Assembly: GCF_014467285.1 (NCBI RefSeq)
Contig: NZ_NKHR01000002.1
Coordinates: 248,001-312,000, forward strand
Reading direction: 5' to 3'
Length of the DNA: 64,000 nt
Source of the DNA: Xenorhabdus sp014467285
GTDB taxonomy: Bacteria > Pseudomonadota > Gammaproteobacteria > Enterobacterales > Enterobacteriaceae
The stretch's first letter is position 1, and each line of letters begins with the position of its first letter. Shown piece by piece: positions 43,099 through 52,818 of the stretch. The notes below the pieces were generated by a model. That model was given only the letters and a program-made list of their open reading frames with translations, made no database searches and was not told the origin of the DNA. A program made the position numbers and the translations under genes.

Positions 43099-44286
43099 TC
43101 ACAAGCCCAAAGCATATTTCAGTGCGAGATTTTTCATAACACCTGAACGTTGTGCCGCCATCAGTGCCAAATTGCGCACCGTTTTCAGTCCCGGCAAATC
43201 ACTGCTGAATGCAGTGTGGAAAAGATCCATCCCTGCTTGCATCACTAAATTATCCGGCATCCTACGGCGCTGATAACGCATCAAAATTGCCTGAGAATGC
43301 CAATCTTCCAGCAATTCTTTGGCATTAGTCAGTACATTGAGCAAAACATCAACATCTCTATATCCCAAATTCACTCCCTGCCCTGCCAGCGGGTTAATGG
43401 TATGAGCTGCATCACCCAGTAACACCAATCCATCTTGCACATAATGGCTGGCATGATGGCGAACCAAAGGAAATGAGCCTGCTGCAATCGGAGCGACTTT
43501 ACCCAAACGGGCAGGAAATGCCTTAGCAATTTCTCGCTCAAGTTGTACCATCGTCGTTGATTGCAATTGACGAATACGTGCAGGGGAATCATACCAAACC
43601 AATGAAGCCCACTGATCAAACAGCGGCAAGAAAGCTCTGGGACCAGAAGGAAAAAACTGCTGCCATGTTATATCTTGTTGGGGTTGCTCAGTCTTAACCG
43701 TTATCAACATACACGACTGCCGATACTGCCATCCTTTGCTGCCAATATTTGCCAATTGACGAACTTGAGAGCGGGCGCCATCTGCACCAATAATCAGATG
43801 TGCATCAATTTCCGTCCCCTCTGCCAACATTACCCGCCATGTTTTATCCTCACGTTGACGCTGCATCGATTTCAGAACCGTAGGACAAAACAGTGTTAGG
43901 TTTGGATAACGTTCAAATTCCTGCCACAGAGCCAATTGCAAGATACGGTTTTCCACCATATAGCCCAACTCCGGCAATCCAAGGCTGTTGGCATCGAAAG
44001 TTACATTGGAATCATTCTGTTCCCACGTTTCCAATTTGCGATAAGGGGCACTGCGCATCTGTAATACATTTTTCCACGCTCCCAATTGCTTCAATAAATC
44101 CACGGAAGCACAGCTAATCGCAGATACGCGAATATCAGGTTCACTGCCTGCATCGTAAGGCGCTGGTGGCTGGTGTTCCAATAGCGCAACGCGCCAGCCT
44201 TCCTGTGCCAATCCCAATGCTGTCGCGGCGCCAATCATGCCAGCACCCACGACAAGGATATCGAATTTTTGTTGTGGATTATTCAT
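43099..44286 (-). CDS. ubiF: UbiF, flavin-dependent demethoxyubiquinone hydroxylase
   Basis: 395 aa from the ATG at 44286; a GTG three codons earlier also opens the frame. Class A flavoprotein monooxygenase of ubiquinone synthesis that adds the last ring hydroxyl. It has the FAD Rossmann motif VVGAGMIGAATALGLAQ near the N-terminus, the DG-type motif LIIGADGARSQVR and the GDAAHTINPLAGQGVNLGYRD motif. The C-terminal ALKYALGL matches UbiF. It is divergent from miaB, as in E. coli. Confidence 0.95.
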   Translation of the reverse strand: MNNPQQKFDILVVGAGMIGAATALGLAQEGWRVALLEHQPPAPYDAGSEPDIRVSAISCASVDLLKQLGAWKNVLQMRSAPYRKLETWEQNDSNVTFDANSLGLPELGYMVENRILQLALWQEFERYPNLTLFCPTVLKSMQRQREDKTWRVMLAEGTEIDAHLIIGADGARSQVRQLANIGSKGWQYRQSCMLITVKTEQPQQDITWQQFFPSGPRAFLPLFDQWASLVWYDSPARIRQLQSTTMVQLEREIAKAFPARLGKVAPIAAGSFPLVRHHASHYVQDGLVLLGDAAHTINPLAGQGVNLGYRDVDVLLNVLTNAKELLEDWHSQAILMRYQRRRMPDNLVMQAGMDLFHTAFSSDLPGLKTVRNLALMAAQRSGVMKNLALKYALGL

Positions 44287-44489
44287 ACTTATCACGTGAT
44301 TAACTTGTTGATTAAAATAGTGTACCGGAATTTTCCCTTTCCGGCTGTGAATATCCGGTATTACAGTCTGGTCACTCGTGCCTCAAATGACTACAATAGC
44401 CAACAATATTATGCTAAATACACTATGTGCAATACATTGCGCTTTTCAGTGTTGAAGCATCATTCCACTGGAAACACCGGATACACAAA

Positions 44490-45920
44490 ATGTCGACGAT
44501 AAAAAAACTGTACATCAAAACCTGGGGCTGTCAGATGAATGAATACGATTCATCCAAGATGGCCGACCTGCTGGAAACCACTCACGGTTATCAGTTAACC
44601 GATGTCGCCGAAGAAGCAGATATCTTACTCCTGAATACTTGTTCAATCCGTGAAAAAGCTCAGGAAAAAGTCTTTCACCAACTTGGTCGCTGGAAAGGCT
44701 TAAAAGACAAAAACCCTGAGATCATTATTGGCGTGGGTGGATGCGTAGCCTCTCAGGAAGGAGATTTTATTCGCCAGCGTGCGCCTAGTGTCGATATTAT
44801 CTTTGGGCCGCAGACTCTGCATCGTCTGCCTGAAATGATTAACCATGTCAAAGGCACCCGCAGTCCGGTCGTTGATATCAGTTTTCCTGAGATAGAAAAA
44901 TTCGACCGTCTGCCAGAGCCTCGTGCAGAAGGCCCAACCGCTTTTGTTTCCATTATGGAAGGCTGTAACAAGTACTGCACATTCTGTGTCGTTCCTTACA
45001 CCCGTGGAGAAGAAGTCAGCCGTCCTTGTGACGATATTCTGTTTGAAATTGCTCAACTTGCTGCACAGGGCGTGCGTGAAGTTAACCTGCTTGGTCAAAA
45101 CGTCAATGCCTATCGTGGTGCAACGTTTGATGGAGATATCTGCACATTTGCAGAACTGTTGCGTTTGGTTGCGGCTATCGATGGTATCGACCGTATCCGC
45201 TTTACCACCAGCCATCCAATTGAATTCACTGATGATATCATTGCAGTTTACGAGGATACGCCAGAGTTGGTCAGCTTCCTGCATCTGCCAGTCCAGAGTG
45301 GTTCTGATCGCATCCTGACGATGATGAAACGTGCCCATACTGCGCTGGAATACAAAGGTATTATTCGCCGTCTGCGTAAGGCTCGTCCTGATATTCTGAT
45401 TAGTTCTGACTTTATCATCGGTTTCCCAGGAGAAACACAGGATGATTTCGAAAAAACCATGAAACTGATCGCCGATGTTAATTTCGACATGAGTTTCAGC
45501 TTTGTCTACTCAGCACGCCCAGGAACCCCTGCGGCCGATCTGCCTGATGACGTAAGTGAAGAAGAGAAAAAACAGCGTCTGTACTTACTCCAACAACGTA
45601 TTAACCAACAAGCCATGAGCTTCAGCCGTGCAATGCTTGGCAGTACACAGCGTATTCTCGTTGAAGGCCCATCCCGCAAAAATATCATGGAGCTTTCCGG
45701 CCGTACTGAGAATAACCGTGTGGTTAACTTTGAAGGTGCGCCTGACATGATTGGCAAATTCGTTGATGTCGAGATTGTTGACGTATACGCCAATTCCCTG
45801 CGAGGTAAAGTTATCCGCACGGAAGATGAGATGGATCTTCGTATCCATGAGTCACCTGAATCAGTCATTGCCCGTACACGCAAGGAAGATGAACTCGGCG
45901 TTGGCTTTTATCAGCCTTAA
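44490..45920 (+). CDS. miaB: tRNA-2-methylthio-N6-dimethylallyladenosine synthase MiaB
   Basis: 476 aa from the ATG at 44490 (MSTIKKLYIKTWG), aligning with the E. coli start; the frame opens 21 codons earlier but that part is not conserved. Radical-SAM methylthiotransferase acting on A37 of tRNAs for UNN codons. N-terminal UPF0004 domain supplies cysteines for the auxiliary cluster (TWGCQMN, LLNTCSIRE, GVGGCVAS), then the radical-SAM motif CNKYCTFC, and a C-terminal TRAM domain. Followed by ybeZ after 24 nt, the common operon miaB-ybeZ-ybeY-ybeX-lnt. Confidence 0.97.
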   Translation: MSTIKKLYIKTWGCQMNEYDSSKMADLLETTHGYQLTDVAEEADILLLNTCSIREKAQEKVFHQLGRWKGLKDKNPEIIIGVGGCVASQEGDFIRQRAPSVDIIFGPQTLHRLPEMINHVKGTRSPVVDISFPEIEKFDRLPEPRAEGPTAFVSIMEGCNKYCTFCVVPYTRGEEVSRPCDDILFEIAQLAAQGVREVNLLGQNVNAYRGATFDGDICTFAELLRLVAAIDGIDRIRFTTSHPIEFTDDIIAVYEDTPELVSFLHLPVQSGSDRILTMMKRAHTALEYKGIIRRLRKARPDILISSDFIIGFPGETQDDFEKTMKLIADVNFDMSFSFVYSARPGTPAADLPDDVSEEEKKQRLYLLQQRINQQAMSFSRAMLGSTQRILVEGPSRKNIMELSGRTENNRVVNFEGAPDMIGKFVDVEIVDVYANSLRGKVIRTEDEMDLRIHESPESVIARTRKEDELGVGFYQP

Positions 45921-45944
45921 CAGGCCCTAACATAGAGATAATCA

Positions 45945-46991
45945 GTGACACAAATCAACCCACAAGTAGCAACACAAGAAATTTTTCTGGAACCCGCAGA
46001 CAATCAACGTCTAATGAGCCTGTGTGGACCACTTGATGACAATCTGAAACAACTTGAGCGCCGTTTGGGTATCGAAATCAACCGTCGCGATAATCGTTTC
46101 AAACTGGTAGGTAAGCCACTGTGTGTGAATGCCGCAGCGGGTATCCTGCGTCATCTTTATGTCGAAACCGCCCCTGTACGCGGCATGATACCGGATCTTG
46201 AGCCTGAGCAGGTTCATCTGGCTATCACCGAAAGCCGTATACTGGAACAGGTAGCAGAAAGTGTGCCTGAATACGGCAAGGCCGTGAATATCAAAACCAA
46301 ACGGGGTGTTGTAAAGCCCCGTACTCCCAATCAGGCGCAATATATTGCCAATATCCTTGACCACGATATCACGTTCGGGATTGGACCGGCGGGAACAGGG
46401 AAAACTTATTTGGCTGTCGCTGCTGCTGTTGATGCACTGGAGCGTCAGGAAATCCGTCGTATTCTGCTGACCCGTCCTGCGGTTGAAGCCGGAGAAAAAT
46501 TGGGTTTCCTGCCCGGTGACCTGAGCCAGAAAGTCGATCCTTATCTGCGCCCGCTTTATGATGCCCTGTTTGAGATGCTGGGATTTGAAAAAGTTGAGAA
46601 GCTGATCGAAAGAAACGTTATTGAAGTGGCTCCACTAGCTTATATGCGTGGACGTACCCTCAATGACGCCTTTATTATTCTCGACGAAAGCCAGAATACG
46701 ACCATCGAACAGATGAAAATGTTTTTAACCCGTATTGGTTTTAATTCCAAGGCGGTTATTACTGGTGACGTGACTCAGATTGACCTGCCAAGAGGGCAGA
46801 AATCAGGTCTGAGCCATGCGGTAGAAGTTTTATCTGATGTTGATGAACTGAGCTTTAACTTCTTACATAGTGAAGACGTTGTCCGCCATCCGGTAGTTGC
46901 AAAAGTTGTTATCGCCTATGAAGCATGGGAAGCCGGAGAGCAAGAGCGTAAAAAAGCGCTTAATGAAAAACGCAAACAGGAAGCACAATGA
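45945..46991 (+). CDS. ybeZ: PhoH-like NTPase YbeZ
   Basis: 348 aa, GTG start at 45945. PhoH family P-loop ATPase with Walker A GPAGTGKTYLA and Walker B IILDESQNTT; E. coli YbeZ has about 346 residues. Acts with YbeY in rRNA maturation and ribosome quality, as inferred from partner studies in E. coli. Its stop overlaps the ybeY start by ATGA, so translation is coupled. Confidence 0.95.
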   Translation: MTQINPQVATQEIFLEPADNQRLMSLCGPLDDNLKQLERRLGIEINRRDNRFKLVGKPLCVNAAAGILRHLYVETAPVRGMIPDLEPEQVHLAITESRILEQVAESVPEYGKAVNIKTKRGVVKPRTPNQAQYIANILDHDITFGIGPAGTGKTYLAVAAAVDALERQEIRRILLTRPAVEAGEKLGFLPGDLSQKVDPYLRPLYDALFEMLGFEKVEKLIERNVIEVAPLAYMRGRTLNDAFIILDESQNTTIEQMKMFLTRIGFNSKAVITGDVTQIDLPRGQKSGLSHAVEVLSDVDELSFNFLHSEDVVRHPVVAKVVIAYEAWEAGEQERKKALNEKRKQEAQ

Positions 46992-47455
46992 GTTCAGTCA
47001 TATTAGATTTGCAAATTGCATGTGAAAATCCAGAAGGGCTTCCTGATGAAGCCCTGTTCCAACGCTGGTTGGAAGGTGTTCTGCCACAATTTCAAACGGA
47101 AAGTGAAGTGACCATTCGTTTGGTCGATGAGGCAGAAAGCCACGATTTAAACCTCACTTATCGCGGGAAAGATAAACCAACCAATGTGCTATCCTTCCCA
47201 TTTGAAGCACCACCTGAAGTTGAGTTACCCTTGCTCGGTGATTTAATCATCTGCCGTCAAGTTGTTGAAAAAGAGGCAGAAGAGCAACAAAAAACTGTCG
47301 AGGAACACTGGGCACATATGGTGGTTCACGGCAGCCTTCATCTTCTGGGATATGACCATATCGAAGACAATGAAGCAGAGGAAATGGAATCTCTGGAAAC
47401 AGAAATTCTGGAAAAAATGGGTTATCCTGATCCCTATCTCATGGAAAAAGAATAA
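46988..47455 (+). CDS. ybeY: Endoribonuclease YbeY
   Basis: 155 aa. Metal-dependent RNase needed for 16S rRNA 3' maturation and for removing defective ribosomes. The zinc motif HGSLHLLGYDH near the C-terminus and LNLTYRGKDKPTNVLSFPF earlier in the chain are both family signatures. Overlaps ybeZ by 4 nt. Confidence 0.96.
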   Translation: MSSVILDLQIACENPEGLPDEALFQRWLEGVLPQFQTESEVTIRLVDEAESHDLNLTYRGKDKPTNVLSFPFEAPPEVELPLLGDLIICRQVVEKEAEEQQKTVEEHWAHMVVHGSLHLLGYDHIEDNEAEEMESLETEILEKMGYPDPYLMEKE

Positions 47456-47526
47456 CCATGACCGACATTTTTATGTTAAACATTACATTCTACGATTTAT
47501 TAATGGGGAATTTTCATTAAAACGCC

Positions 47527-48405
47527 ATGAGCGACGACCATCCTTCAAGTAACGATAGCCCTGGCCCTAAGAAAGGCTTCTTTGCGCTTCTTAATCAGCT
47601 TTTTCACGGTGAGCCGAAAAACCGTGATGATTTGGTTGAACTGATCCGTGATTCAGAGCAGAACGACCTGATCGATCCCGATACCCGAGAGATGCTCGAA
47701 GGGGTAATGGATATTGCTGACCAACGTGTGCGGGATATTATGATCCCACGCTCACAGATCGTTACCTTAAAACGCAATCAATCTCTGGACGAATGTCTGG
47801 ATGTTATTATCGATTCGGCCCATTCACGCTTTCCTGTCATCAGTGAAGACAAGGATCACATTGAAGGCATATTAATGGCGAAAGATTTACTGCCATTCAT
47901 GCGTTCGAATACAGAGCCTTTCAGCATTGATAAAGTGCTTCGTCAAGCTGTTGTTGTACCGGAAAGTAAACGTGTTGACCGTCTGCTGAAAGAATTCCGT
48001 TCTCAACGTTATCATATGGCGATTGTGATCGATGAATTTGGCGGTGTTTCTGGTCTGGTCACAATTGAAGATATTCTTGAACTGATTGTTGGTGAAATAG
48101 AAGACGAATACGATGATGATGAAGATAACGATATTCGTGCGTTAAGCCGACACTCCTATTCAGTTCGGGCATTGACTCAAATTGAAGATTTTAACGAGGT
48201 TTTCGGTACCAATTTCAGCGATGAAGAGGTTGATACCATTGGCGGGCTAGTTATGCAGGCATTCGGGCATCTGCCTTCCCGTGGAGAATCTATTGTCATT
48301 AGTGGCTATCTTTTCAAAGTAGCAATGTCTGATAGCCGTAAGATCATTCAGGTTCATGTAAAAATACCGGATGATGCTGAAGTTCCTAGCCTTGATAAAC
48401 AATAA
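47527..48405 (+). CDS. ybeX: CorC/YbeX family CBS-domain protein
   Basis: 292 aa, E. coli YbeX/CorC is 292. Two CBS domains (around RDIMIPRSQIVTLKRN and the FRSQRYHMAIVIDEFGG region) and a C-terminal CorC_HlyC domain (about 205-285). Linked by family name to Mg2+/Co2+ efflux and by later work to ribosome metabolism; the molecular role is not settled. It starts 71 nt after ybeY, and lnt starts 10 nt after it. Confidence 0.95.
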   Translation: MSDDHPSSNDSPGPKKGFFALLNQLFHGEPKNRDDLVELIRDSEQNDLIDPDTREMLEGVMDIADQRVRDIMIPRSQIVTLKRNQSLDECLDVIIDSAHSRFPVISEDKDHIEGILMAKDLLPFMRSNTEPFSIDKVLRQAVVVPESKRVDRLLKEFRSQRYHMAIVIDEFGGVSGLVTIEDILELIVGEIEDEYDDDEDNDIRALSRHSYSVRALTQIEDFNEVFGTNFSDEEVDTIGGLVMQAFGHLPSRGESIVISGYLFKVAMSDSRKIIQVHVKIPDDAEVPSLDKQ

Positions 48406-48415
48406 TAGGATCTGG

Positions 48416-49945
48416 ATGAACAAAGCCTCATTAATGAACTGCCAGCGGCTACGTGCTGTGCTGGCACTTCTTTTCGGAGCCAGTGGAACACTGGCTTTTT
48501 CACCTTTTGATTTCTGGCCTGCTGCTCTCATTTCTCTTTTCGGCCTGCAAATTCTCACCTTAAACAGAACCAGCCGTCAGGCTTTCTTTATTGGTTTATG
48601 TTGGGGATTTGGCTTATTTGGCAGCGGTGCAAATTGGGTTTATGTCAGTATTGCCGATTTTGGAGGCATGCCAACCGCCATCAATATTTTTTTGGTACTC
48701 CTGCTATCAGCCTATCTTGCCCTTTATCCTGCATTATTTGCCGGCTTACTGAACCGGTTTTTTCCAACTTCCGGTGGCATCAGGCTGGTTATTGCCAGCC
48801 CTGCGCTTTGGCAATTAACAGAATTCTTACGTGGCTGGGTATTAACCGGGTTTCCTTGGTTACAATTCGGCTACAGTCAAATTGATGGCCCAATGAAAGC
48901 CGTTGCGCCTATTCTGGGTGTGGAAGGCATTACCTTCCTGCTTATGATGATTAGCGGGTTACTGGTTTTTGCTACTGTTCATAAAAAGCTATCATCGGCC
49001 ATCATTGCCATTATCTTGCTGCTACTGCCATGGCCAATGAGACATTATCAGTGGTATACCCTGCAACCTGAAAAAGCCACTAATATCGCATTGGTTCAAG
49101 GCAATATTCCCCAAGCTATAAAGTGGGATCCTGCTGCTCTTGGGAAAACGTTGGATATTTATCTGGATAATAGCCGCCCTTTCATTGGCAAGGCGCCTAT
49201 CATCATTTGGCCTGAATCTGCTATCCCAGATACTGAGTACAACCAAAGGGATTTTCTGACCGAACTGGATACCTCACTGAGGGAACACAATACCAGCTTA
49301 ATTACCGGTATTGTTGATGCCCGACCCACGCTGGAAGGTTATAAATTTTACAACAGCATTATCGTATTGGGTGATAAAACACCTTACCAATACCCAGCTC
49401 CTACTCGTTACGACAAACATCACCTTGTACCATTTGGTGAATTTGTCCCGTTGGAATCAGTATTGCGCCCATTGGCCCCCTTCTTCAATTTGCCAATGTC
49501 TTCTTTTAGCCGTGGTGATTACACTCAGCCACAGCTTTCCGTTGCAGGGCACAATATTACTGCTGCTATCTGCTATGAAATTATTTTGGGTGAACAGGTA
49601 CGTGATAACTTCAAGCCTGACACAGAATTTTTGCTCACCGTTTCTAATGATGCCTGGTTTGGGCGTTCCATTGGCCCGTGGCAACACTTCCAGATGGCTC
49701 GGATGCGCGCCCTTGAACTGGCTCGCCCTCTGTTAAGAGGAACAAATAATGGTGTTACAGCAGTGATCAGCCCAAATGGCTCAATTCAAGCTGAAATCCC
49801 ACAATTTACCCGGCAGGTATTAGAGGCCAAAGTTACACCCGCAACAGGAGTAACGCCTTATTTTCGCTTCGGAAATTGGCCGATATGGGGAATCAGTGCA
49901 CTGTTTTTCATTTTTGCTTTTATGAAAAAACGTAATTTCTCATAA
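48416..49945 (+). CDS. lnt: Apolipoprotein N-acyltransferase
   Basis: 509 aa from the ATG at 48416 with AGGA upstream, aligning with E. coli Lnt (512 aa); the frame opens earlier inside ybeX. Inner-membrane enzyme that adds the third acyl chain to lipoproteins such as LptE and RlpA encoded downstream. About six N-terminal membrane segments, then the periplasmic nitrilase domain with the triad Glu in WPESAIP, Lys in DKHHLVPFGEFVP and Cys in AICYEIILG. Confidence 0.96.
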   Translation: MNKASLMNCQRLRAVLALLFGASGTLAFSPFDFWPAALISLFGLQILTLNRTSRQAFFIGLCWGFGLFGSGANWVYVSIADFGGMPTAINIFLVLLLSAYLALYPALFAGLLNRFFPTSGGIRLVIASPALWQLTEFLRGWVLTGFPWLQFGYSQIDGPMKAVAPILGVEGITFLLMMISGLLVFATVHKKLSSAIIAIILLLLPWPMRHYQWYTLQPEKATNIALVQGNIPQAIKWDPAALGKTLDIYLDNSRPFIGKAPIIIWPESAIPDTEYNQRDFLTELDTSLREHNTSLITGIVDARPTLEGYKFYNSIIVLGDKTPYQYPAPTRYDKHHLVPFGEFVPLESVLRPLAPFFNLPMSSFSRGDYTQPQLSVAGHNITAAICYEIILGEQVRDNFKPDTEFLLTVSNDAWFGRSIGPWQHFQMARMRALELARPLLRGTNNGVTAVISPNGSIQAEIPQFTRQVLEAKVTPATGVTPYFRFGNWPIWGISALFFIFAFMKKRNFS

Positions 49946-50390
49946 ATGATAAGATGTTATTAATTAAGAATCAGGGCATAAAATATGCCCTGATTTTATA
50001 ATTTTTATCTCACTCCACAGACAACTTCAGTAACCCCTCTTAACCCTCGCTTTTATCACCGATGTAACGCAAATTTACAACATATATAACCAGCTTTATA
50101 ACACATAAACAGAATATTGCGCCAAATAGTTCAAAGTGTGAACAGTATTCGATATTATTCACTTTCTAACCACGCATAAATGAAATTGTTTATTTATAGT
50201 GCGAGGCAGGTCGCGAAATGAAAACATTGTAGTTTCAAAAAAGTAACATTATGAATTATTTTTTTACAGCATATAAACAAAACAATTCGGAAAATCGTTT
50301 CTACAAACAATTTTATTCATCTAGGTAAAAACAGAATCATCTGTAAGAAAGTGTAATTTCACGAAAAATAGCCAGATATAGGAGCTGTAT
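49946..50390 (+). other. Intergenic region of 445 bp before gltI
   Basis: Begins with the lnt terminator at 49969-49995. The rest is AT-rich and should contain the gltI promoter and leader. I do not see a clear CRP site or a CA-rich GcvB-type target by eye. AGGAGC lies 7 nt before gltI. Confidence 0.5.
49969..49995 (+). terminator. Rho-independent terminator of the miaB-lnt operon
   Basis: Perfect 12-bp stem (49969-49980 with 49984-49995) and a 3-nt loop followed by T's, 24 nt after the lnt stop. Confidence 0.85.
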
Positions 50391-51278
50391 ATGCGTAAGT
50401 TGATGTTAACTATGATGTTACTTAGCGCGGTTGGGGCTGCTCATGCTGAGGAATTGACTGGTACACTGAAAAAAATCAAAGATAATGGTATTATCGTGGT
50501 TGGACACAGAGAATCTTCTGTCCCATTCTCTTACTACGATAATCAGCAAAACGTCGTTGGTTATTCTCAAGATTATTCCAATTTGATCGTCGATGCTGTT
50601 AAGAAAAAACTGGATATGCCTAACCTACAGGTCAAGCTGATCCCGATTACCTCCCAGAACCGCATTCCCCTGTTACAAAACGGAACATTCGATTTTGAAT
50701 GTGGGTCTACAACTAACAATTATGAGCGACAGAAGCAAGCAGCATTCTCCAACACTATCTTTGCCGTCGGTACTCGCCTGTTGACTAAAAAAGATTCTGG
50801 CATCAAAGGGTTTGATGATCTGGCAGGAAAAAATGTTGTCGTGACTTCTGGCACAACCTCTGAAATTTTGTTGAATAAACTCAATGATGAGAAGCAAATG
50901 AAAATGCGCATCATCAGTGCCAAAGACCATGGCGATTCATTCCGCACTCTGGAATCAGGCCGTGCCGTTGCTTTTATGATGGACGATGCTTTGCTCGCGG
51001 GCGAACGTGCAAAAGCGAAGAAACCGGATCAATGGATCATTGTTGGCAAGGCGCAATCAGAAGAAGCCTATGGCTGTATGCTGCGCAAAGATGATCCTCA
51101 ATTCAAGAAATTGATTGATGACGTCATTGTTAAAGTACAGACCTCCGGTGAGGCAGAAAAAATGTTTGATCGCTGGTTCAAAGAGCCAATTCCACCCAAA
51201 AACCTGAACATGAACTTCTCCATGTCAGATGAAATGAGAGCTTTGTTTAAGTCACCAAACGATAAGGTGTTGAACTAA
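50391..51278 (+). CDS. gltI: Glutamate/aspartate ABC transporter substrate-binding protein
   Basis: 295 aa, E. coli GltI is 302. A signal peptide (MRKLMLTMMLLSAVGAAHA, cut before EE) sends it to the periplasm. The SBP family 3 core VVGHRESSVPFSYYDNQQ and DFECGSTTNNYERQ is nearly identical to GltI. It binds Glu/Asp and delivers them to GltJK. The downstream hairpin at 51321-51350 separates it from gltJ, allowing more binding protein than permease. Confidence 0.97.
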   Translation: MRKLMLTMMLLSAVGAAHAEELTGTLKKIKDNGIIVVGHRESSVPFSYYDNQQNVVGYSQDYSNLIVDAVKKKLDMPNLQVKLIPITSQNRIPLLQNGTFDFECGSTTNNYERQKQAAFSNTIFAVGTRLLTKKDSGIKGFDDLAGKNVVVTSGTTSEILLNKLNDEKQMKMRIISAKDHGDSFRTLESGRAVAFMMDDALLAGERAKAKKPDQWIIVGKAQSEEAYGCMLRKDDPQFKKLIDDVIVKVQTSGEAEKMFDRWFKEPIPPKNLNMNFSMSDEMRALFKSPNDKVLN

Positions 51279-51350
51279 TTAAGGAACTAAAAAATCCTGA
51301 TTTTATTGGCACGACGGGTCTGAGGTAGTCGTTCCCTACCTCATTTTTTT
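51279..51350 (+). ncRNA. sroC: Candidate SroC-like small RNA from the gltI 3' region
   Basis: In enterobacteria the sRNA SroC is cut from the gltI-gltJ intergenic mRNA and sponges GcvB. Here the same place has a terminator-like hairpin with seven T's, as expected of the SroC 3' end. The 5' end is not visible; the assignment rests on position and the hairpin. Confidence 0.35.
51321..51350 (+). terminator. Terminator/attenuator between gltI and gltJ
   Basis: Perfect 8-bp stem TGAGGTAG/CTACCTCA (51321-51328 with 51336-51343) followed by seven T's. It lies inside the operon, so partial readthrough is expected. Confidence 0.8.
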
Positions 51351-51398
51351 AGATCGTTTTTAAGTATTACTGCCAACCCCATTTCAGGGAGAACGGTT

Positions 51399-52139
51399 AT
51401 GTCTGTTGATTGGAATTGGGGCATCTTTTTACAAGCTGCCCCTTTTGGTAATACCACCTATTTGGGGTGGCTAATTTCCGGGTTTCAAGTCACCATCGCA
51501 CTTTCCATCTGCGCTTGGCTTATTGCACTTGTTGTCGGGTCTTTGTTTGGTATTCTCCGAACTGTCCCGAATAAATTTCTTTCCGGGCTTGGCGCGTGTT
51601 ACGTTGAACTGTTTCGCAATGTACCCCTTATTGTCCAGTTTTTTACGTGGTATTTGGTAGTGCCAGAATTCCTGCCCAAAAGCGTAAGCGATTGGTTCAA
51701 AATGGAACTGGATCCTAATATTCAATTTTTTATTTCTTCTGTCATTTGCTTGGGATTATTCACTGCCGCCCGTGTATGTGAACAGGTTCGTGCCGCAATT
51801 GAGTCACTCCCCAGAGGGCAAAAAGCCGCAGGGTTGGCAATGGGATTAACCCTGCCACAAACCTATCGTTATGTTCTGCTGCCAAACGCCTATCGGGTGA
51901 TCATTCCTCCAATGACTTCAGAAATGCTCAATCTGGTGAAGAACTCAGCCATTGCTTCTACTATCGGGCTGGTTGATATGGCTGCACAAGCCGGGAAATT
52001 GCTGGATTACTCAGCACACGCCTATGAATCATTTACAGCGATCACTTTGGCTTATGTGGCTATCAATCTCGTGATTATGCTTGCCATGACCATACTTGAG
52101 AAAAAAGTACGTTTGCCAGGCAATATGGGAGGAAGGTAA
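51399..52139 (+). CDS. gltJ: Glutamate/aspartate ABC transporter permease GltJ
   Basis: 246 aa, E. coli GltJ is 246. Polar amino acid permease of the HisMQ family with about five membrane helices; the cytoplasmic EAA loop reads ESLPRGQKAAGLAMGLTLPQ. Pairs with GltK. GGGAGA before the ATG. gltK starts 4 nt after its stop. Confidence 0.96.
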   Translation: MSVDWNWGIFLQAAPFGNTTYLGWLISGFQVTIALSICAWLIALVVGSLFGILRTVPNKFLSGLGACYVELFRNVPLIVQFFTWYLVVPEFLPKSVSDWFKMELDPNIQFFISSVICLGLFTAARVCEQVRAAIESLPRGQKAAGLAMGLTLPQTYRYVLLPNAYRVIIPPMTSEMLNLVKNSAIASTIGLVDMAAQAGKLLDYSAHAYESFTAITLAYVAINLVIMLAMTILEKKVRLPGNMGGR

Positions 52140-52143
52140 ATAA

Positions 52144-52818
52144 ATGTATCAGTTCGATTGGAGTTCAATTATTCCTAGCCTGCCCTTTCTCCTGAATGGA
52201 TTGATGATAACGGCCAAAATCACCGTAGTAGCCATTATCATTGGAATTGTCTGGGGAACCATTTTGGCAATGATGCGTCTCTCATCCATTAAGATATTGA
52301 ATTGGTTTGCCACTCTTTATGTTAATCTCTTTCGCTCAGTTCCGCTGGTGATGGTATTACTCTGGTTCTATCTGATTGTGCCTAACTTATTACAAAATGT
52401 TCTAGGTATATCACCAAAAACCGATATCCGTTTAATTTCCGCAATGGTAGCTTTCTCGCTATTTGAGGCCGCTTACTATTCCGAAATCATTCGGGCAGGT
52501 ATTCAGAGTATTTCCCGTGGGCAATCCTCTGCTGCGCTGGCACTGGGTATGACCCACATGCAAAGCATGCGTCTGATCATCCTGCCGCAAGCATTCCGGG
52601 CAATGATTCCACTATTGCTAACGCAAGGCATTGTATTATTCCAAGATACGTCTCTGGTATATGTTCTGAGTCTGGCTGATTTTTTCCGTACAGCAGCGAA
52701 TATTGGTGAGCGCGACGGCACTCAGATTGAAATGGTTCTGTTTGCCGGCTTTGTTTATTTTGTGATTAGTTTTGCCGCTTCTATGCTGGTTAACTATTTG
52801 AAGAAAAGGACTGTTTGA
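52144..52818 (+). CDS. gltK: Glutamate/aspartate ABC transporter permease GltK
   Basis: 224 aa, same length as E. coli GltK. Second permease subunit, with the EAA loop QSISRGQSSAALALGMTHMQ. The stop TGA overlaps the gltL ATG (TGATG), so GltK and GltL are coupled. Confidence 0.96.
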   Translation: MYQFDWSSIIPSLPFLLNGLMITAKITVVAIIIGIVWGTILAMMRLSSIKILNWFATLYVNLFRSVPLVMVLLWFYLIVPNLLQNVLGISPKTDIRLISAMVAFSLFEAAYYSEIIRAGIQSISRGQSSAALALGMTHMQSMRLIILPQAFRAMIPLLLTQGIVLFQDTSLVYVLSLADFFRTAANIGERDGTQIEMVLFAGFVYFVISFAASMLVNYLKKRTV

